In this document: piece by piece, positions 15,822 through 27,086 of the stretch | Layout of the letters: the number at the start of each line of letters is the position of its first letter | How positions within the stretch are numbered: position 1 is the first letter of the stretch | From: Prochlorococcus marinus str. MIT 1214 | Lineage (GTDB): Bacteria; Cyanobacteriota; Cyanobacteriia; PCC-6307; Cyanobiaceae | Assembly (NCBI RefSeq): GCF_027359355.1 | Contig: NZ_CP114777.1 | Coordinates: forward strand, 682,001-746,000 | Length of the DNA: 64,000 bases | Reading direction: 5' to 3' | The notes under the pieces: model-generated | What the model was told of the DNA's origin: nothing | The model's input: the letters and a program-made list of their open reading frames with translations, nothing else | Databases searched by the model: none | Made by a program: the position numbers and the translations under genes

Positions 15822-18782
15822 ATGGAAGAAATAAGAAAGCCAACTTTATTATTAATAGATGGCCACTCATTAGCTTTTAGAAGTTTTTATGCTTTTAGCA
15901 AAGGGGGTGAAGGAGGCCTTACGACAAAAGATGGTTTCCCTACGAGTGTTACTTATGGTTTTCTAAAAAGCCTTTTAGATAATTGCAAATCTCTCAGACC
16001 AAAAGGGATAACAATTGCTTTTGATACCGCTGAGCCAACATTTCGCCACAAAGAAGATCCAAACTACAAAGCAAATCGAGATGTCGCACCAGATGTATTT
16101 TTTCAAGATTTAGACAAGCTTGAAGAGATTCTCAAAGAAAGCCTAAATCTCTCAATCTGCAAAGCCCCAGGCTATGAGGCGGATGATGTTTTAGGAACAC
16201 TTGCTAATGATGCCGCTGAAAAAGGATGGAGTGTCAGAATTCTTTCTGGAGATAGAGACTTATTTCAATTAGTGGATGATGCAAGAGATATAGCAGTCTT
16301 GTACATGGGAGGCGGTCCCTACGCAAAAAGCGGAAATCCTAAACTTATTAAGGAAGAGGGAGTAAGGGAGAAACTTGGAGTCAATCCAAACAAGGTTATT
16401 GATCTGAAAGCCCTAACTGGTGATAGCTCAGATAATATTCCAGGAGTCAAAGGAGTTGGTCCAAAAACGGCCATAAATCTTTTAAACGAAAACAATGATC
16501 TTGATGGAGTTTATAAATCACTCCAAGAGCTTGAGAAAGAAGGCGAAAAAGCTAAACGAGGCGCCATAAAAGGAGCCGTAAGATTAAAGCTAAAGGCAGA
16601 CAAAGATAATGCATATCTCTCCAGAAAACTTGCAGAAATATTAATTAAAATTCCTATAAGTCCAAAAATAGAACATAATTTAGAAGGTATTAACGAATCA
16701 AAACTCACTGAAAGCCTTGAAAAACTTGAGTTACATAGTTTATTAAAACAAGTTTCAACTTTTAAAGCTCTATTTTCTAAAGAAGGATTATCAGAGCAAG
16801 ACAACAATCGCTCATTGAAAGAAAGTAAGATCGTTAATAATAAAAGCGAGAATATTGAACTAACTAGGCTTAATGAAACAAAAGAGATCCCTCAGATAGA
16901 GCCTAAAATTATAGATAATCTGGAAGAACTTAATATCTTTGTTGCACAAATAATGAAACATACTGATGCGACAAAACCAATAGCCATTGATACCGAAACA
17001 ACTAATTTGAATCCTTTTAAAGCTGAACTTGTTGGCTTAGGATTTTGTTTTGGTGAATCATTAAAAGATATAGTTTATATACCAATAGGACATCAAAATA
17101 AAGAAGCCAATTTAGTAGAAATTAATCAAATAAATCAATTAAAGATTGAAGAAGTTATCTTTGCACTCCAGGATTGGTTCTCTAGCAATGAAAATCCTAA
17201 AACCTTACAGAATACAAAATACGACAGACTGATTTTGCTTAGACATGGAATTATATTAAATGGCGTTGTAATTGATACTTTACTTGCAGATTATATATGT
17301 GATGCAACTCTTAAACATAGTTTAGATGAAATTGCTTATAGAGAATTTGGATTTAAGCCCAAAAGTTTTTCTGATGTTGTCAAAAAAGGCGAAGACTTCT
17401 CTTATGTGGATATTAAGTCTGCGAGTATGTACTGCGGAATGGACGTTTATTTAACAAGAAAATTAGCAATTATTTATATTAATAGATTAAAAGAAACTAG
17501 TAAAAAGTTAATAAACTTACTCAAAGAAGTTGAACAACCACTTGAGCAGGTTTTAGCGGAAATCGAATCCACAGGCATAATTATTGATACACCTTATCTA
17601 AAAGATTTATCTTTAGAGTTCACAAAAAAATTAAATACTATCGAGAAAGAAGTTTATAAGATTGCAGGAAATGAGTTTAACCTTTCATCACCTAAACAAT
17701 TAGGTGAATTACTTTTTGAGAAACTTGATTTAGATAGGAAAAAATCAAGAAAAACAAAAACAGGATGGAGTACAGATGCAGCTGTATTAGAAAAGCTGGA
17801 ATCAGACCATCCAATAGTAAAAATGATCATTGAACATCGCACTACAAGCAAGTTGCTTAATACTTATGTAGATGCTTTGCCTCAGCTTATTGAGAAAGAA
17901 ACGGGAAGAGTACATACAGATTTCAATCAAGCCGTAACCGCTACTGGAAGATTAAGTAGCAGCAATCCAAATCTCCAAAATATCCCTGTCAGAACTGAAT
18001 TTAGTAGACGAATAAGAAAAGCTTTTCTTCCGCAAAAAGATTGGAAACTTCTAAGCGCAGACTATTCACAAATTGAACTTCGTATACTCACTCATCTTTC
18101 AGGTGAAGAAGTACTAAAAAATGCTTATTTAAAAAATGAAGATGTCCACTCTTTAACAGCAAAAATTTTATTTGAAAAAGATGCCATTGACGACAATGAA
18201 AGAAGAATAGGAAAAACAATAAATTTTGGGGTTATTTATGGTATGGGGGCTCAAAGGTTTGCAAGATCAACGGGCGTTTCATTAATAGAAGCAAAATATT
18301 TTTTAAGTAAATTCAAAGAACGTTATCCAGCCGTTTTTAAATTTTTAGAATATCAAGAAAGACTTGCCCTAAGTCAAGGGTTTGTTGAAACATTGCTAGG
18401 GAGAAGACGATATTTTCATTTCAATAAAAATGGGCTTGGAAGACTGCAGGGAACGCCACCACATGAAATTGATTTAACTACGGCCAGAAGAGCAGGGATG
18501 GAAGCACAACAATTAAGAGCCGCAGCAAACGCACCTATTCAAGGTTCAAGTGCAGACATAATTAAGCTAGCAATGATTCAATTGCATTCAGCTTTAAGAA
18601 AAACTGGATTGGCAGCGAAAATTCTACTTCAAGTGCATGATGAACTCGTGCTAGAAGTTAATCCAAAAGATTTGGAGGAAACAAAACTCCTTGTCCAAAA
18701 TACTATGGAAAATGCTGTAAAACTTAGTGTCCCTCTTATCGTTGAAACTGGCGTTGGAGTAAATTGGATGGAGGCAAAATAG
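15822..18782 (+). CDS. polA: DNA polymerase I
   Basis: The 986 residues cover all three domains: 5'-3' exonuclease (residues 1 to about 310, with KAPGYEADD and GDSSDNIPG), 3'-5' exonuclease, and polymerase. The proofreading domain is intact: IDTETTNLNPF (Exo I), NTKYDR (Exo II) and YCGMD (Exo III). The polymerase motifs are DYSQIELRIL (A), RRIGKTINFGVIYG (B) and VHDELVLE (C). It works in Okazaki-fragment processing and repair. It starts at ATG 15822, closely following the efflux adaptor, and precedes cysS by 43 bases. Confidence 0.98.
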   Translation: MEEIRKPTLLLIDGHSLAFRSFYAFSKGGEGGLTTKDGFPTSVTYGFLKSLLDNCKSLRPKGITIAFDTAEPTFRHKEDPNYKANRDVAPDVFFQDLDKLEEILKESLNLSICKAPGYEADDVLGTLANDAAEKGWSVRILSGDRDLFQLVDDARDIAVLYMGGGPYAKSGNPKLIKEEGVREKLGVNPNKVIDLKALTGDSSDNIPGVKGVGPKTAINLLNENNDLDGVYKSLQELEKEGEKAKRGAIKGAVRLKLKADKDNAYLSRKLAEILIKIPISPKIEHNLEGINESKLTESLEKLELHSLLKQVSTFKALFSKEGLSEQDNNRSLKESKIVNNKSENIELTRLNETKEIPQIEPKIIDNLEELNIFVAQIMKHTDATKPIAIDTETTNLNPFKAELVGLGFCFGESLKDIVYIPIGHQNKEANLVEINQINQLKIEEVIFALQDWFSSNENPKTLQNTKYDRLILLRHGIILNGVVIDTLLADYICDATLKHSLDEIAYREFGFKPKSFSDVVKKGEDFSYVDIKSASMYCGMDVYLTRKLAIIYINRLKETSKKLINLLKEVEQPLEQVLAEIESTGIIIDTPYLKDLSLEFTKKLNTIEKEVYKIAGNEFNLSSPKQLGELLFEKLDLDRKKSRKTKTGWSTDAAVLEKLESDHPIVKMIIEHRTTSKLLNTYVDALPQLIEKETGRVHTDFNQAVTATGRLSSSNPNLQNIPVRTEFSRRIRKAFLPQKDWKLLSADYSQIELRILTHLSGEEVLKNAYLKNEDVHSLTAKILFEKDAIDDNERRIGKTINFGVIYGMGAQRFARSTGVSLIEAKYFLSKFKERYPAVFKFLEYQERLALSQGFVETLLGRRRYFHFNKNGLGRLQGTPPHEIDLTTARRAGMEAQQLRAAANAPIQGSSADIIKLAMIQLHSALRKTGLAAKILLQVHDELVLEVNPKDLEETKLLVQNTMENAVKLSVPLIVETGVGVNWMEAK

Positions 18783-18825
18783 TTGCTGACAAATTCAATA
18801 ATTTCTCACATTTTTATCTAAGAAA

Positions 18826-20328
18826 TTGTCCTTAAAATTCACAAACACCTTATCCAAAAAGAAAGAGGATTTTATTTCTATAAATCCTAATCAAGTTAAA
18901 ATATATTGTTGTGGTGTAACTGTTTATGATCTTTGTCATCTTGGTCATGCAAGAAGCTATCTTAATTGGGATGTATTAAGACGGTTTTTAATTTGGAAAG
19001 GATTTGAAGTTAAATTTGTACAAAACTTCACTGATATTGATGACAAAATTATTAATCGAGCAAATAAAGAAGGATGCTCTACTGATGAATTAAGTGAAAG
19101 AAATATTGATGAATTTCACAAAGATATGGATACTCTTTCCATTCTTAGACCAAATAGCATGCCAAGAGCAACAAAATGCCTCCATCAAATTATTAATTTC
19201 ATAGAAGAATTAGAACAAAAAAAAGTAGCTTATTCATCAAATGGTGATGTTTATTTTTCAGTAGCTAAACATAAAAATTATGGGAAACTTAGTGGAAGAG
19301 AAATTGAGGATCAGATAGATAATGCAGCAGGGAGATTAAAAACAGCTCAAAAAGAAAGTAAAAAGAACTCGCTTGATTTTACTCTTTGGAAAAAGTCCAA
19401 ATCAGGTGAGGTTAGTTACTCCTCGCCGTGGGGAAACGGTAGACCAGGTTGGCATATTGAGTGTTCAGCAATGGTTAAACAAGAATTAGGAGAAAGTATT
19501 GATATTCACCTTGGTGGTTCAGACCTCATATTTCCTCATCATGAGAATGAAATAGCTCAATCTGAAGCCTGTAATGGGAAAGAGTTAGCAAAATACTGGC
19601 TTCACAATGGAATGGTTAATGTTGGGGGGGAAAAGATGAGTAAATCACTAGGGAATTTTACAACCATTCGGTCCTTATTAGATGAAGGCATTTCACCTAT
19701 GACTTTGAGATTTTTTGTGCTACAAACTAATTACCGAAAGCCCCTAGATTTTACGGAAGAAGCGCTAAAAGCTGCTTCAAAAGGGTGGGAAAGATTAAAT
19801 AATTGCCTGTCTTTTGGTTATATTTATAAAATTAAAGATCAAGCTAAAAACGAAATCAACCTAGATAAACCTTTAAAAAGATCTGCTAACAGTAAACTTG
19901 ATAAAGACTCATTTAAATTATTATCAGACTTTGAAAACTATATGGATGACGACCTAAATACATCTGGAGCTTTATCTATACTTTTTGAATTGTCTCAACC
20001 TATTAGAAAGTGCCTAAATTTATTAAAAGGAAAAAATATCAATGAAGTTGACAAAGATATTTTAAATCAAGTTTATAATAAATGGGAACTACTATCTGAG
20101 TTAGCAGGAGTTCTGGGCTTAGAAGTAAATTTAAATCAAGAAAAACCTAAAATAAATACTGAACTTGACACTAATAAAATTGAAGAACTTATCAAGAAGA
20201 GATCCTTAGCAAAATCTAATAAAGACTTTTTACTCGCTGATAAAATAAGAGCTGATTTAAAAAATATTGGAATTGATTTAATTGATAAACCTAAAGGTGT
20301 TACTGAATGGAAACAACTTTCAGATTAA
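18826..20328 (+). CDS. cysS: Cysteinyl-tRNA synthetase
   Basis: This is a 500-residue class I synthetase. CCGVTVYD gives the zinc Cys, HLGHARSY is the HIGH-type motif, GWHIECSAM and HHENE are further zinc ligands, and KMSKSLGNF is the KMSKS loop. The DALR anticodon region is at the C-terminus. The start is taken as TTG 18826 (MSLKFTNTL), since no ATG fits before the first conserved block. It ends in a 4-nt convergent overlap with the transporter gene on the other strand. Confidence 0.97.
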   Translation: MSLKFTNTLSKKKEDFISINPNQVKIYCCGVTVYDLCHLGHARSYLNWDVLRRFLIWKGFEVKFVQNFTDIDDKIINRANKEGCSTDELSERNIDEFHKDMDTLSILRPNSMPRATKCLHQIINFIEELEQKKVAYSSNGDVYFSVAKHKNYGKLSGREIEDQIDNAAGRLKTAQKESKKNSLDFTLWKKSKSGEVSYSSPWGNGRPGWHIECSAMVKQELGESIDIHLGGSDLIFPHHENEIAQSEACNGKELAKYWLHNGMVNVGGEKMSKSLGNFTTIRSLLDEGISPMTLRFFVLQTNYRKPLDFTEEALKAASKGWERLNNCLSFGYIYKIKDQAKNEINLDKPLKRSANSKLDKDSFKLLSDFENYMDDDLNTSGALSILFELSQPIRKCLNLLKGKNINEVDKDILNQVYNKWELLSELAGVLGLEVNLNQEKPKINTELDTNKIEELIKKRSLAKSNKDFLLADKIRADLKNIGIDLIDKPKGVTEWKQLSD

Positions 20329-21650
20329 GCAAATGTTTCTATTGTAGATAAGACTGTTAAATAAAGTCCTATAGCAATAACTGGTGGAGAAACCCAGCGC
20401 AGCATAAACTTTAGATACCTTCTAACTCTTAAATTAGCATTAGAATTTGCAAGATCCTCATCATAACGATTTGGAACAATCCAACCCAAAAGAATTGAAA
20501 TCAGAAGACCACCTAATATCAAGAGAGTATTACAAATAGCATCGGACTTGCCTAAAAAGTCTGTAGAAATAGCAGACGGTATTCCAATCAAAAAGATCAC
20601 TAATGTTGAAGTCCAAACGGCCTTCTTCCTACTCCAATTCAGCTTGTCCATTAAAGAAGATACTGGTACTTCCATTAATGAAATAGAAGAAGTAATAGCA
20701 GCTATAAAGGCTAATCCGAAGAAAACGGCAGCAATCAATCTCCCAAACAATCCAAGATTTGCAAATCCAGTTGGAAGAGCAATAAATAAAGCCCCAACGG
20801 TTGATTCACTGATAACATCTTTCAAACCAAAACTCATAACGACAGGGAATGTAATCAGCCCTGCAAGTAAACCCACAGCAGTATCCAAAGTTGCAACTCT
20901 CAAAGCTTCTTTAGGAAGATGATTTTTACGGTTTAGATATGAAGAATAGGCAACCATAATTCCAATACCCAAACTTAAAGAAAAGAAAGCTTGTTTAAAT
21001 GCATTACTTATTGTGTTTTTATCAAAAAGTTGAGATGAATCCCATTTAAGTAAAAATGATGTATATCCTTCCCAGGCCCCAGATAAAGTTGCAGCCCATA
21101 TAGCCAACAAAATAAGGAGTCCAAATAAAAATGGCATTGCCCATTTTGTTAGTTTTTCTATACCTCCACGAACGCCTGCTACAACAACAAAAGCAGTTAA
21201 CAATAAGCTGATTATTTGACCTACGAATACACTATTACCACTGCTAATTTTACCAAAGAAGTCTCCCGCCTCAGTCATATCTGAGGGTAAACCAATAAAT
21301 AAAGAATGGAAGAAAGTATCAATTGTCCATCCCATTATCACTGCATAATAAGAAAGAATTCCACAAGAAGCTATTGCAAACAACCAACCTAGAGGCTTCC
21401 AATTCTCTCCAGCAGCTTTGATTGGAGCAAGGAAAGGACTACTTGCAGTGCTTCTCCCCAAGACCATCTCTGCAACTAAGACAGGTAGGCAAACAACTAA
21501 AACAACCAATATATAAAGGATAAGAAAAGCAAGTCCACCGCCTTGAGATGACCTATAAGCAAAGCCCCAAAGATTTCCAAGGCCTACAGCACTACCTGCC
21601 GCGGCGAGTGCGAATCCAAGTCCTGATCTCCATTGTTCCCTTTCTTGCAT
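20325..21650 (-). CDS. SNF-family sodium-dependent transporter
   Basis: This 441-residue protein has about eleven membrane segments. The N-terminus [20 protein letters not shown] is the signature of neurotransmitter:sodium symporters (LeuT-like). [14 protein letters not shown] carries the conserved Na2-site serines. It is likely an amino-acid importer in the plasma membrane. It is transcribed divergently from dxr. Confidence 0.92.
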   Translation of the reverse strand: MQEREQWRSGLGFALAAAGSAVGLGNLWGFAYRSSQGGGLAFLILYILVVLVVCLPVLVAEMVLGRSTASSPFLAPIKAAGENWKPLGWLFAIASCGILSYYAVIMGWTIDTFFHSLFIGLPSDMTEAGDFFGKISSGNSVFVGQIISLLLTAFVVVAGVRGGIEKLTKWAMPFLFGLLILLAIWAATLSGAWEGYTSFLLKWDSSQLFDKNTISNAFKQAFFSLSLGIGIMVAYSSYLNRKNHLPKEALRVATLDTAVGLLAGLITFPVVMSFGLKDVISESTVGALFIALPTGFANLGLFGRLIAAVFFGLAFIAAITSSISLMEVPVSSLMDKLNWSRKKAVWTSTLVIFLIGIPSAISTDFLGKSDAICNTLLILGGLLISILLGWIVPNRYDEDLANSNANLRVRRYLKFMLRWVSPPVIAIGLYLTVLSTIETFA

Positions 21651-21742
21651 AATAAAACTCTATTAAAATCCAGAAGAAACTGGTAAATATATAACTGGGT
21701 TATACCTTTAAATGGGAGACTGGTCATACTTGACTTCACAAT

Positions 21743-22981
21743 GTGAAAGCCATAAGCGTTTTAGGCTCAACAGGATCTATTGGAACTCAAACCCTTCAAA
21801 TTGCAGAAGAGTTTCCTGATCAATTCAAAATTGTTGCACTAACAGCAGGAAAGAATCTTGATTTAGTAATCAAACAAATTGAAACTCATCAACCTGAAGT
21901 CGTTTCACTAGCCGATGAGTCTCTTTTGCCAGAACTGTCTAGGAGAATAAATAGTCTCAATGAAAATTCAAAAATATTCAAGAAGCCCTTATTGATGGCG
22001 GGAGCCGAAGGACTTAATACTGCAGCAGCTTGGGGAAGTGCAGATCTTGTTGTAACTGGAATAGTGGGCTGTGCTGGCCTCCTACCAACACTTGCAGCTA
22101 TTGAAGCAGGGAAAGACCTAGCTCTAGCAAACAAAGAAACTTTGATTGCAGCAGGACCAGTTGTCATTCCTGCTTTAAAAAAAAGTGGAAGTAGGCTCTT
22201 GCCTGCGGATTCTGAACACTCAGCGATATTTCAATGTCTCCAAGGAACGCCATGGGCTGACAATGCAAGACTCTCAACTGGAGTGCCTACTCCAGGATTT
22301 AAATCAATACAATTGACTGCATCAGGAGGAGCATTCAGAGATTGGAAAGCAGAAGATTTAGTAAAAGCAACTGTCGAGGATGCTACTAGCCATCCTAATT
22401 GGAGCATGGGAAAGAAAATAACTGTAGATTCTGCAACCCTTATGAATAAGGGACTCGAAGTCATTGAAGCGCATTATCTTTTTGGTCTTTCATATGACCA
22501 AATCGAAATAATTATCCATCCACAAAGCATCATTCACTCGATGGTTGAATTGGATGATTCATCAGTTTTAGCTCAATTAGGATGGCCAGACATGAAGCTC
22601 CCCATTTTGTATTGTTTAAGTTGGCCTGGTCGACTTAAAACACCATGGCCAAGATTAAAGCTTACTGAAATAGGAAATTTAACTTTTAAAGAACCAGATA
22701 CTAAAAAATATCCATGTATGGAACTTGCTTACAGCGCAGGGGAATTAGGTGGCACAATGCCAGCAGTGCTTAATGCAGCTAATGAAAAAGCCGTAGAACT
22801 TTTTCTAGAAGAAAGGGTTAAATTTATCGATATTCCAAAAGTAATTGAGGCGATTTGCGAGAAACATAAATGCGACCTAAATCTAAGTCCAAACCTCAGT
22901 GAAATTCTTGAAATTGACAGCTGGGCCAGAGAAGAAGTTTTATATTATTCAGAAAAAAATATTACAAAAATACAGTTTTAG
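21743..22981 (+). CDS. dxr: 1-deoxy-D-xylulose 5-phosphate reductoisomerase
   Basis: The 412 residues start at GTG 21743 ([18 protein letters not shown]). GSTGSIG is the NADPH-binding turn, [11 protein letters not shown] and [12 protein letters not shown] the substrate and metal site, and [17 protein letters not shown] is the C-terminal signature. It catalyses the committed step of the MEP isoprenoid pathway that feeds chlorophyll phytol and carotenoids. It converges with the hydrolase gene 1 base downstream. Confidence 0.98.
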   Translation: MKAISVLGSTGSIGTQTLQIAEEFPDQFKIVALTAGKNLDLVIKQIETHQPEVVSLADESLLPELSRRINSLNENSKIFKKPLLMAGAEGLNTAAAWGSADLVVTGIVGCAGLLPTLAAIEAGKDLALANKETLIAAGPVVIPALKKSGSRLLPADSEHSAIFQCLQGTPWADNARLSTGVPTPGFKSIQLTASGGAFRDWKAEDLVKATVEDATSHPNWSMGKKITVDSATLMNKGLEVIEAHYLFGLSYDQIEIIIHPQSIIHSMVELDDSSVLAQLGWPDMKLPILYCLSWPGRLKTPWPRLKLTEIGNLTFKEPDTKKYPCMELAYSAGELGGTMPAVLNAANEKAVELFLEERVKFIDIPKVIEAICEKHKCDLNLSPNLSEILEIDSWAREEVLYYSEKNITKIQF

Positions 22982-22982
22982 A

Positions 22983-24089
22983 TTAAATAGTTTTCAAAGA
23001 TAAAAACCATTTAGAAACAACTTGATCCCCCCAACAACCATGAACCCCATGAAATCCATTGTGTCCTCCTCTCTCAGTAAAAATAAATTGATTAGCTATT
23101 TGATTATTAGAAAACTTCATTTTTTCCATTAGTTTTTCAACAGCTAAAAAAGGCACCCAAGGATCATCTTTAGATTGAATAAATAATGTTTTTGGAAGAG
23201 ATTTTTTATTTTCTATAAGAGAGAAGAAAGGAGATGCTTTTGCATAATATTCTCCAACATCTTTATATCCCCACCTTGGAGCAGTTATCAAATTATCAAA
23301 AGATCTAATATCATTTATTTTTCTTTCTTTATCCTTTCTATTTATTAACAATGCATTCTTTTCCCTTTCTTCTATCCCAAAAGGATCTTCTAAAGTTTGC
23401 CTAATTAAACGATTTAACAACCATTTTTGATAAATAAAATTTCTTGGTCTTTCAATAGAAGAACTACATTCATTCAAATCCAAAGGGCTACTTATACATA
23501 CCAATCCATCTAATAAAGACTCATCACACATGCAAGCATTTAAAAGAATAGTTCCACCCAAAGAGATCCCAGCTCCAAAGACAGGAATATTTTTTGAAGA
23601 TTGATAGTCTTCAGTTAATTGATATGAAATCTCTCTGGCACGCCTTAATACAGGAATCAAATCACTATTGCATTCAGCAGCATAGGTACCATCAACAAAA
23701 TCCCTACAAGGATCTGAACCTCTCAGATTAAGCTTCAAAACAGCGAAATTTGATTGCACCAAAGCACTCGCCATTCTGGTCAAACCTCTTCTGCGAGTAG
23801 AACCACCAAGACCATGCAGAAGTAAAACTAAACCATGAATGCTCGATACACCTGTTGGTTTATCCAAGTAGGCAACCAAGAAGCCTCCTCCTGTCTTTCT
23901 ACTTTTGAGAGGTGGGACCTTTATACGAATTTCAGATGAATAGGCATCAGGCAATTCATCTAAGGCAAAGGTATCTCTTAGTGTCTGAAGGTCAGGACCG
24001 ATCCATGGGAAACGCTCTTTAAAAGGGCTTATTCCTAAATCTGAAAGTAAATCTTCTTTTTTTAAATTATCCTTTACTCCCAACTCCAA
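22983..24089 (-). CDS. Alpha/beta hydrolase, YheT-like
   Basis: This 368-residue protein resembles the YheT/ABHD family: LLLHGLGGSTRR (oxyanion region), LKLNLRGSDPC, and GAGISLGGTILLN with the nucleophile Ser in GISLGG. SKDDPWVP carries the acid Asp and RGGHNGF the catalytic His. It is a predicted esterase or lipase of unknown substrate. Its start overlaps the 3' end of pntB by 23 nt, so it may be translated from the pnt transcript. Confidence 0.88.
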   Translation of the reverse strand: MELGVKDNLKKEDLLSDLGISPFKERFPWIGPDLQTLRDTFALDELPDAYSSEIRIKVPPLKSRKTGGGFLVAYLDKPTGVSSIHGLVLLLHGLGGSTRRRGLTRMASALVQSNFAVLKLNLRGSDPCRDFVDGTYAAECNSDLIPVLRRAREISYQLTEDYQSSKNIPVFGAGISLGGTILLNACMCDESLLDGLVCISSPLDLNECSSSIERPRNFIYQKWLLNRLIRQTLEDPFGIEEREKNALLINRKDKERKINDIRSFDNLITAPRWGYKDVGEYYAKASPFFSLIENKKSLPKTLFIQSKDDPWVPFLAVEKLMEKMKFSNNQIANQFIFTERGGHNGFHGVHGCWGDQVVSKWFLSLKTI

Positions 24090-25506
24090 GCTCCTTTAAT
24101 TGCAATAAAAGATCTCCAAGCACCTTTTTTGCATCTCCAAAGACCATAGAGGTATTTTGCAAATCAAAAAGGTCATTTTTTATTCCTGAATATCCAGCAC
24201 TCATTCCTCTCTTAATAACAAAGACAGTTCTAGCTTCTTGAACATCTAAAACTGGCATTCCATACAAAGGTGAGGTCTGATCATTCTTGGCCTGAGGGTT
24301 AACTACATCATTCGCTCCTAAAACTAATACAACATCCGTCGCGGGAAATTCAGGATTGATTACATCCATTTCTTTTAATTGCTCATAAGGAACATCTGCT
24401 TCGGCCAACAGAACATTCATATGACCAGGCATTCTTCCTGCAACAGGATGAATAGCATATGTGACTTCAATGCCGGCGTTTTCTAAAACTCTGGTGACCT
24501 CTCTTAGTGTGTGCTGTGCCTGAGCTACAGCAAGACCATAACCAGGAACAATCACGACCCTCTCTGCCGCCTCAAGAGTAAGTGCACATTCTTCTGGGCT
24601 GCAACTAGTAATATTCGTATATTCTCCGCCCCCACCTCCTGAAGTAACAGAATTAGCTCCAAGTGCACCCCCAAATAATACAGAAACTAAAGATCTGTTC
24701 ATGCCATCACACATCACTTGAGTAAGTATTAATCCAGCAGCTCCAACCATTGCACCGGCGACAATCAAAAGTTGACTACCGACAACAAATCCTGCCGCTG
24801 CTGCTGCAACTCCTGAGTAGCTATTTAGCAAGGATATAACTACTGGCATATCGGCTCCTCCAATAGGAAGAGTCACTCCAATACCCAGCAAAGATGAAGC
24901 AATTACAATAAGAAAAAGACCATTTTGTCCATCGATTGAAAGATAGATTCCACCTATCAACGCAATAACAGCACAAAAAATATTGAAGAAATGCCTGGCT
25001 TTGCTTTGGGTCCAAGAAGGTGTAGACAGCCAACCTTGAAGCTTGGCCATTGCCACAATTGATCCAGAGAATGTAATGGCCCCAACAAAGAGTGAAACGA
25101 CTATTGAGAAATTTCTAATAAGTTGACCGACCACACCATCTGAGCCGTCTGTCGATGGGAACAAAGCCACACCAAGCGCCACCAATAGCGATGACATCCC
25201 CCCACAACCGTTAAACAAAGCTACTATTTCAGGCATCGCAGTCATTGGAACCCTTTTAGCAGTTAAGCCACCTAAAAGGCCTCCGATTAAAGTTCCACAA
25301 ATTATCCAAATCCAAGAGTTAATAGAAATGCCTATGGTTCCTTGAGAGTTAATCAATACTCCAAAAGCAGCCAATATCATTGCAATGGCCGCAAGCCTAT
25401 TCGCCTCTCTTGCTGATCTAACTTTTGAAAGGCCTTTGATACCTAAAGCAAGCAATAACACCGCCAGCAGATCAATAGCAAACTTAAAGGAAGCAATAAA
25501 AGTCAT
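24067..25506 (-). CDS. pntB: NAD(P) transhydrogenase subunit beta
   Basis: This 479-residue protein has eight to nine membrane helices, then the soluble NADP-binding domain III (GYGLAVAQAQHT, HPVAGRMPGHMNVLLAEA, GANDVVNP, VLDVQEARTVFVIKR). It carries out proton-coupled hydride transfer between NADH and NADP. It is third in the operon pntA-1, pntA-2, pntB. Confidence 0.97.
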   Translation of the reverse strand: MTFIASFKFAIDLLAVLLLALGIKGLSKVRSAREANRLAAIAMILAAFGVLINSQGTIGISINSWIWIICGTLIGGLLGGLTAKRVPMTAMPEIVALFNGCGGMSSLLVALGVALFPSTDGSDGVVGQLIRNFSIVVSLFVGAITFSGSIVAMAKLQGWLSTPSWTQSKARHFFNIFCAVIALIGGIYLSIDGQNGLFLIVIASSLLGIGVTLPIGGADMPVVISLLNSYSGVAAAAAGFVVGSQLLIVAGAMVGAAGLILTQVMCDGMNRSLVSVLFGGALGANSVTSGGGGGEYTNITSCSPEECALTLEAAERVVIVPGYGLAVAQAQHTLREVTRVLENAGIEVTYAIHPVAGRMPGHMNVLLAEADVPYEQLKEMDVINPEFPATDVVLVLGANDVVNPQAKNDQTSPLYGMPVLDVQEARTVFVIKRGMSAGYSGIKNDLFDLQNTSMVFGDAKKVLGDLLLQLKELGVGSKG

Positions 25507-25517
25507 AAGAGATAATC

Positions 25518-25811
25518 CTATTTACGAGTTTTTTTACGACTAAACATTGCAAGCATCCTGTCTGTAACGAGGAAGCCACCAATCACATTAAACAAAGCAA
25601 ATCCAAGAGATATTGATCCAATTATTAGTAAAGGTAATTTGTCTCCGGATTTTATTATTAAAGTTAAAGCTGCAAGCATCGTGATGCCTGAAATTGCATT
25701 AGCCCCACTCATTAGTGGAGTGTGCAAAGTTGGAGGGACTTTTCCTATAAGCTCTAATCCCAAAAGGCTTCCAAGTAGAAGCACCCAAAGAGCTTCACTA
25801 AAAAAACTCAT
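25518..25811 (-). CDS. NAD(P) transhydrogenase subunit alpha, membrane part
   Basis: The 97 residues contain three membrane helices (ALWVLLLGSLLGLELIG, ISGITMLAALTLII, LLIIGSISLGFALFNVI) and the conserved HTPLMSGANAISG loop. In this lineage the alpha subunit is split, and this is pntA-2 (also called pntAB). Its ATG overlaps the stop of pntA-1 by 4 nt. Confidence 0.95.
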   Translation of the reverse strand: MSFFSEALWVLLLGSLLGLELIGKVPPTLHTPLMSGANAISGITMLAALTLIIKSGDKLPLLIIGSISLGFALFNVIGGFLVTDRMLAMFSRKKTRK

Positions 25812-26953
25812 GACCTAGTTCCTCCATTCTCAATAATCTCTGATTTGAGTATTACTCCATCCTTACTAATCAAAGAACCAGCAATAAGCTCATCATCGTT
25901 ATCAATTAAAAACTTACCCTCTTTAAACATTGGCTGAAGAAGAGATAATAAATTTCTCGAATATAAGGAACTTGCATGATTTGGTATTGAGCAAGGGAGA
26001 TTAGAAGCACCCACAATCTTGACCCCTTTTCTAACAATAGTTTCTCCTGGTTTTGAACATGCACAATTACCACCACTAAGCACAGCAAGATCAACCACTA
26101 CCGAACCAGGACGCATATCATCCAACATATTTTCATCAATAAGTTTGGGAGCTTTTTTACCGGGCACCTGAGCAGTACAAATTGCCACGTCAGCTTCAGA
26201 TAATTGAATTGCCAATTCTTTTCTTTGTGCAATCAGAAATTCATCAGAAACTTGTTTTGCATATCCGCCTGACTCTGATGGGGTTTCATCAGTCTTTGGA
26301 AGCTCAATAAATCTTGCTCCTAGTGATTCAACTTGCTCCTTTACTGCCTCTCGAATATCACTCACATAAACCACAGCACCTAGTCTTTTAGCAGTTGCAA
26401 TAGCTTGAAGTCCTGCTACCCCAGCACCTAAAACAACAACTTTTGAAGGCTGAATAGTACCAGCAGCAGTCATTAACATTGGGAAATATCGATCAAGAGC
26501 ACTAGCAGCTAAAAGTACAGATTTATATCCAGCTATATTTGCTTGCGAAGATAATGCATCTGATGATTGAGCTCTGCTAATTCTCGGAAGTAACTCTAAA
26601 GATATTGCAGAAATTTTTTGGGATTTCAATATTTCGGCTAATTTTTTATTCCCATAAGGATCCAACAAGCCGACCAGAAAAGAGCCGAATTTTAAATGTG
26701 AAAGAAATTCTTCTTCAGGAGGTTGAACGCAGAGAACAATATCAACTAATTTTTTTACCTCATTATTTTCCTTTTCAACTAATTCAGCCCCTGCCTTCAC
26801 ATAATAATTATCTAGAAAGCCAGCAGAATCACCTGCACCTTTTTCAAAAAAAACTTTACAGCCCAAATCCAAAAACTTTTTAACAGTCTCTGGAGTAGCT
26901 GAAACGCGTGTTTCCCCTAAAGCTGATTCGCAAGGAATTAAGAAACTAACCAA
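25808..26953 (-). CDS. pntA: NAD(P) transhydrogenase subunit alpha, NAD-binding part
   Basis: The 381 residues form the soluble domain I. ESALGETRVSATPETVKKF opens the AlaDh/PNT N-domain, VVLGAGVAGLQAIATAKRLGA binds NAD, and CTAQVPGKKAPKLI lies in the mobile loop region. It is first in the three-gene pnt operon. The gap to the divergent gene at 27087 holds the operon promoter, which I cannot place precisely. Confidence 0.96.
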   Translation of the reverse strand: MVSFLIPCESALGETRVSATPETVKKFLDLGCKVFFEKGAGDSAGFLDNYYVKAGAELVEKENNEVKKLVDIVLCVQPPEEEFLSHLKFGSFLVGLLDPYGNKKLAEILKSQKISAISLELLPRISRAQSSDALSSQANIAGYKSVLLAASALDRYFPMLMTAAGTIQPSKVVVLGAGVAGLQAIATAKRLGAVVYVSDIREAVKEQVESLGARFIELPKTDETPSESGGYAKQVSDEFLIAQRKELAIQLSEADVAICTAQVPGKKAPKLIDENMLDDMRPGSVVVDLAVLSGGNCACSKPGETIVRKGVKIVGASNLPCSIPNHASSLYSRNLLSLLQPMFKEGKFLIDNDDELIAGSLISKDGVILKSEIIENGGTRS

Positions 26954-27086
26954 AGTAAAAATATTTATCCTTCTTCAGATTAGGAGAGGAAAGGTTTGAA
27001 TACCACCATTTTTAGTTAAGAAAGGTTTTCCTAATAGTTTTCCTTGGCTATGAAGGAAATGAGAAATTGTTATCGATCAAGAAAAA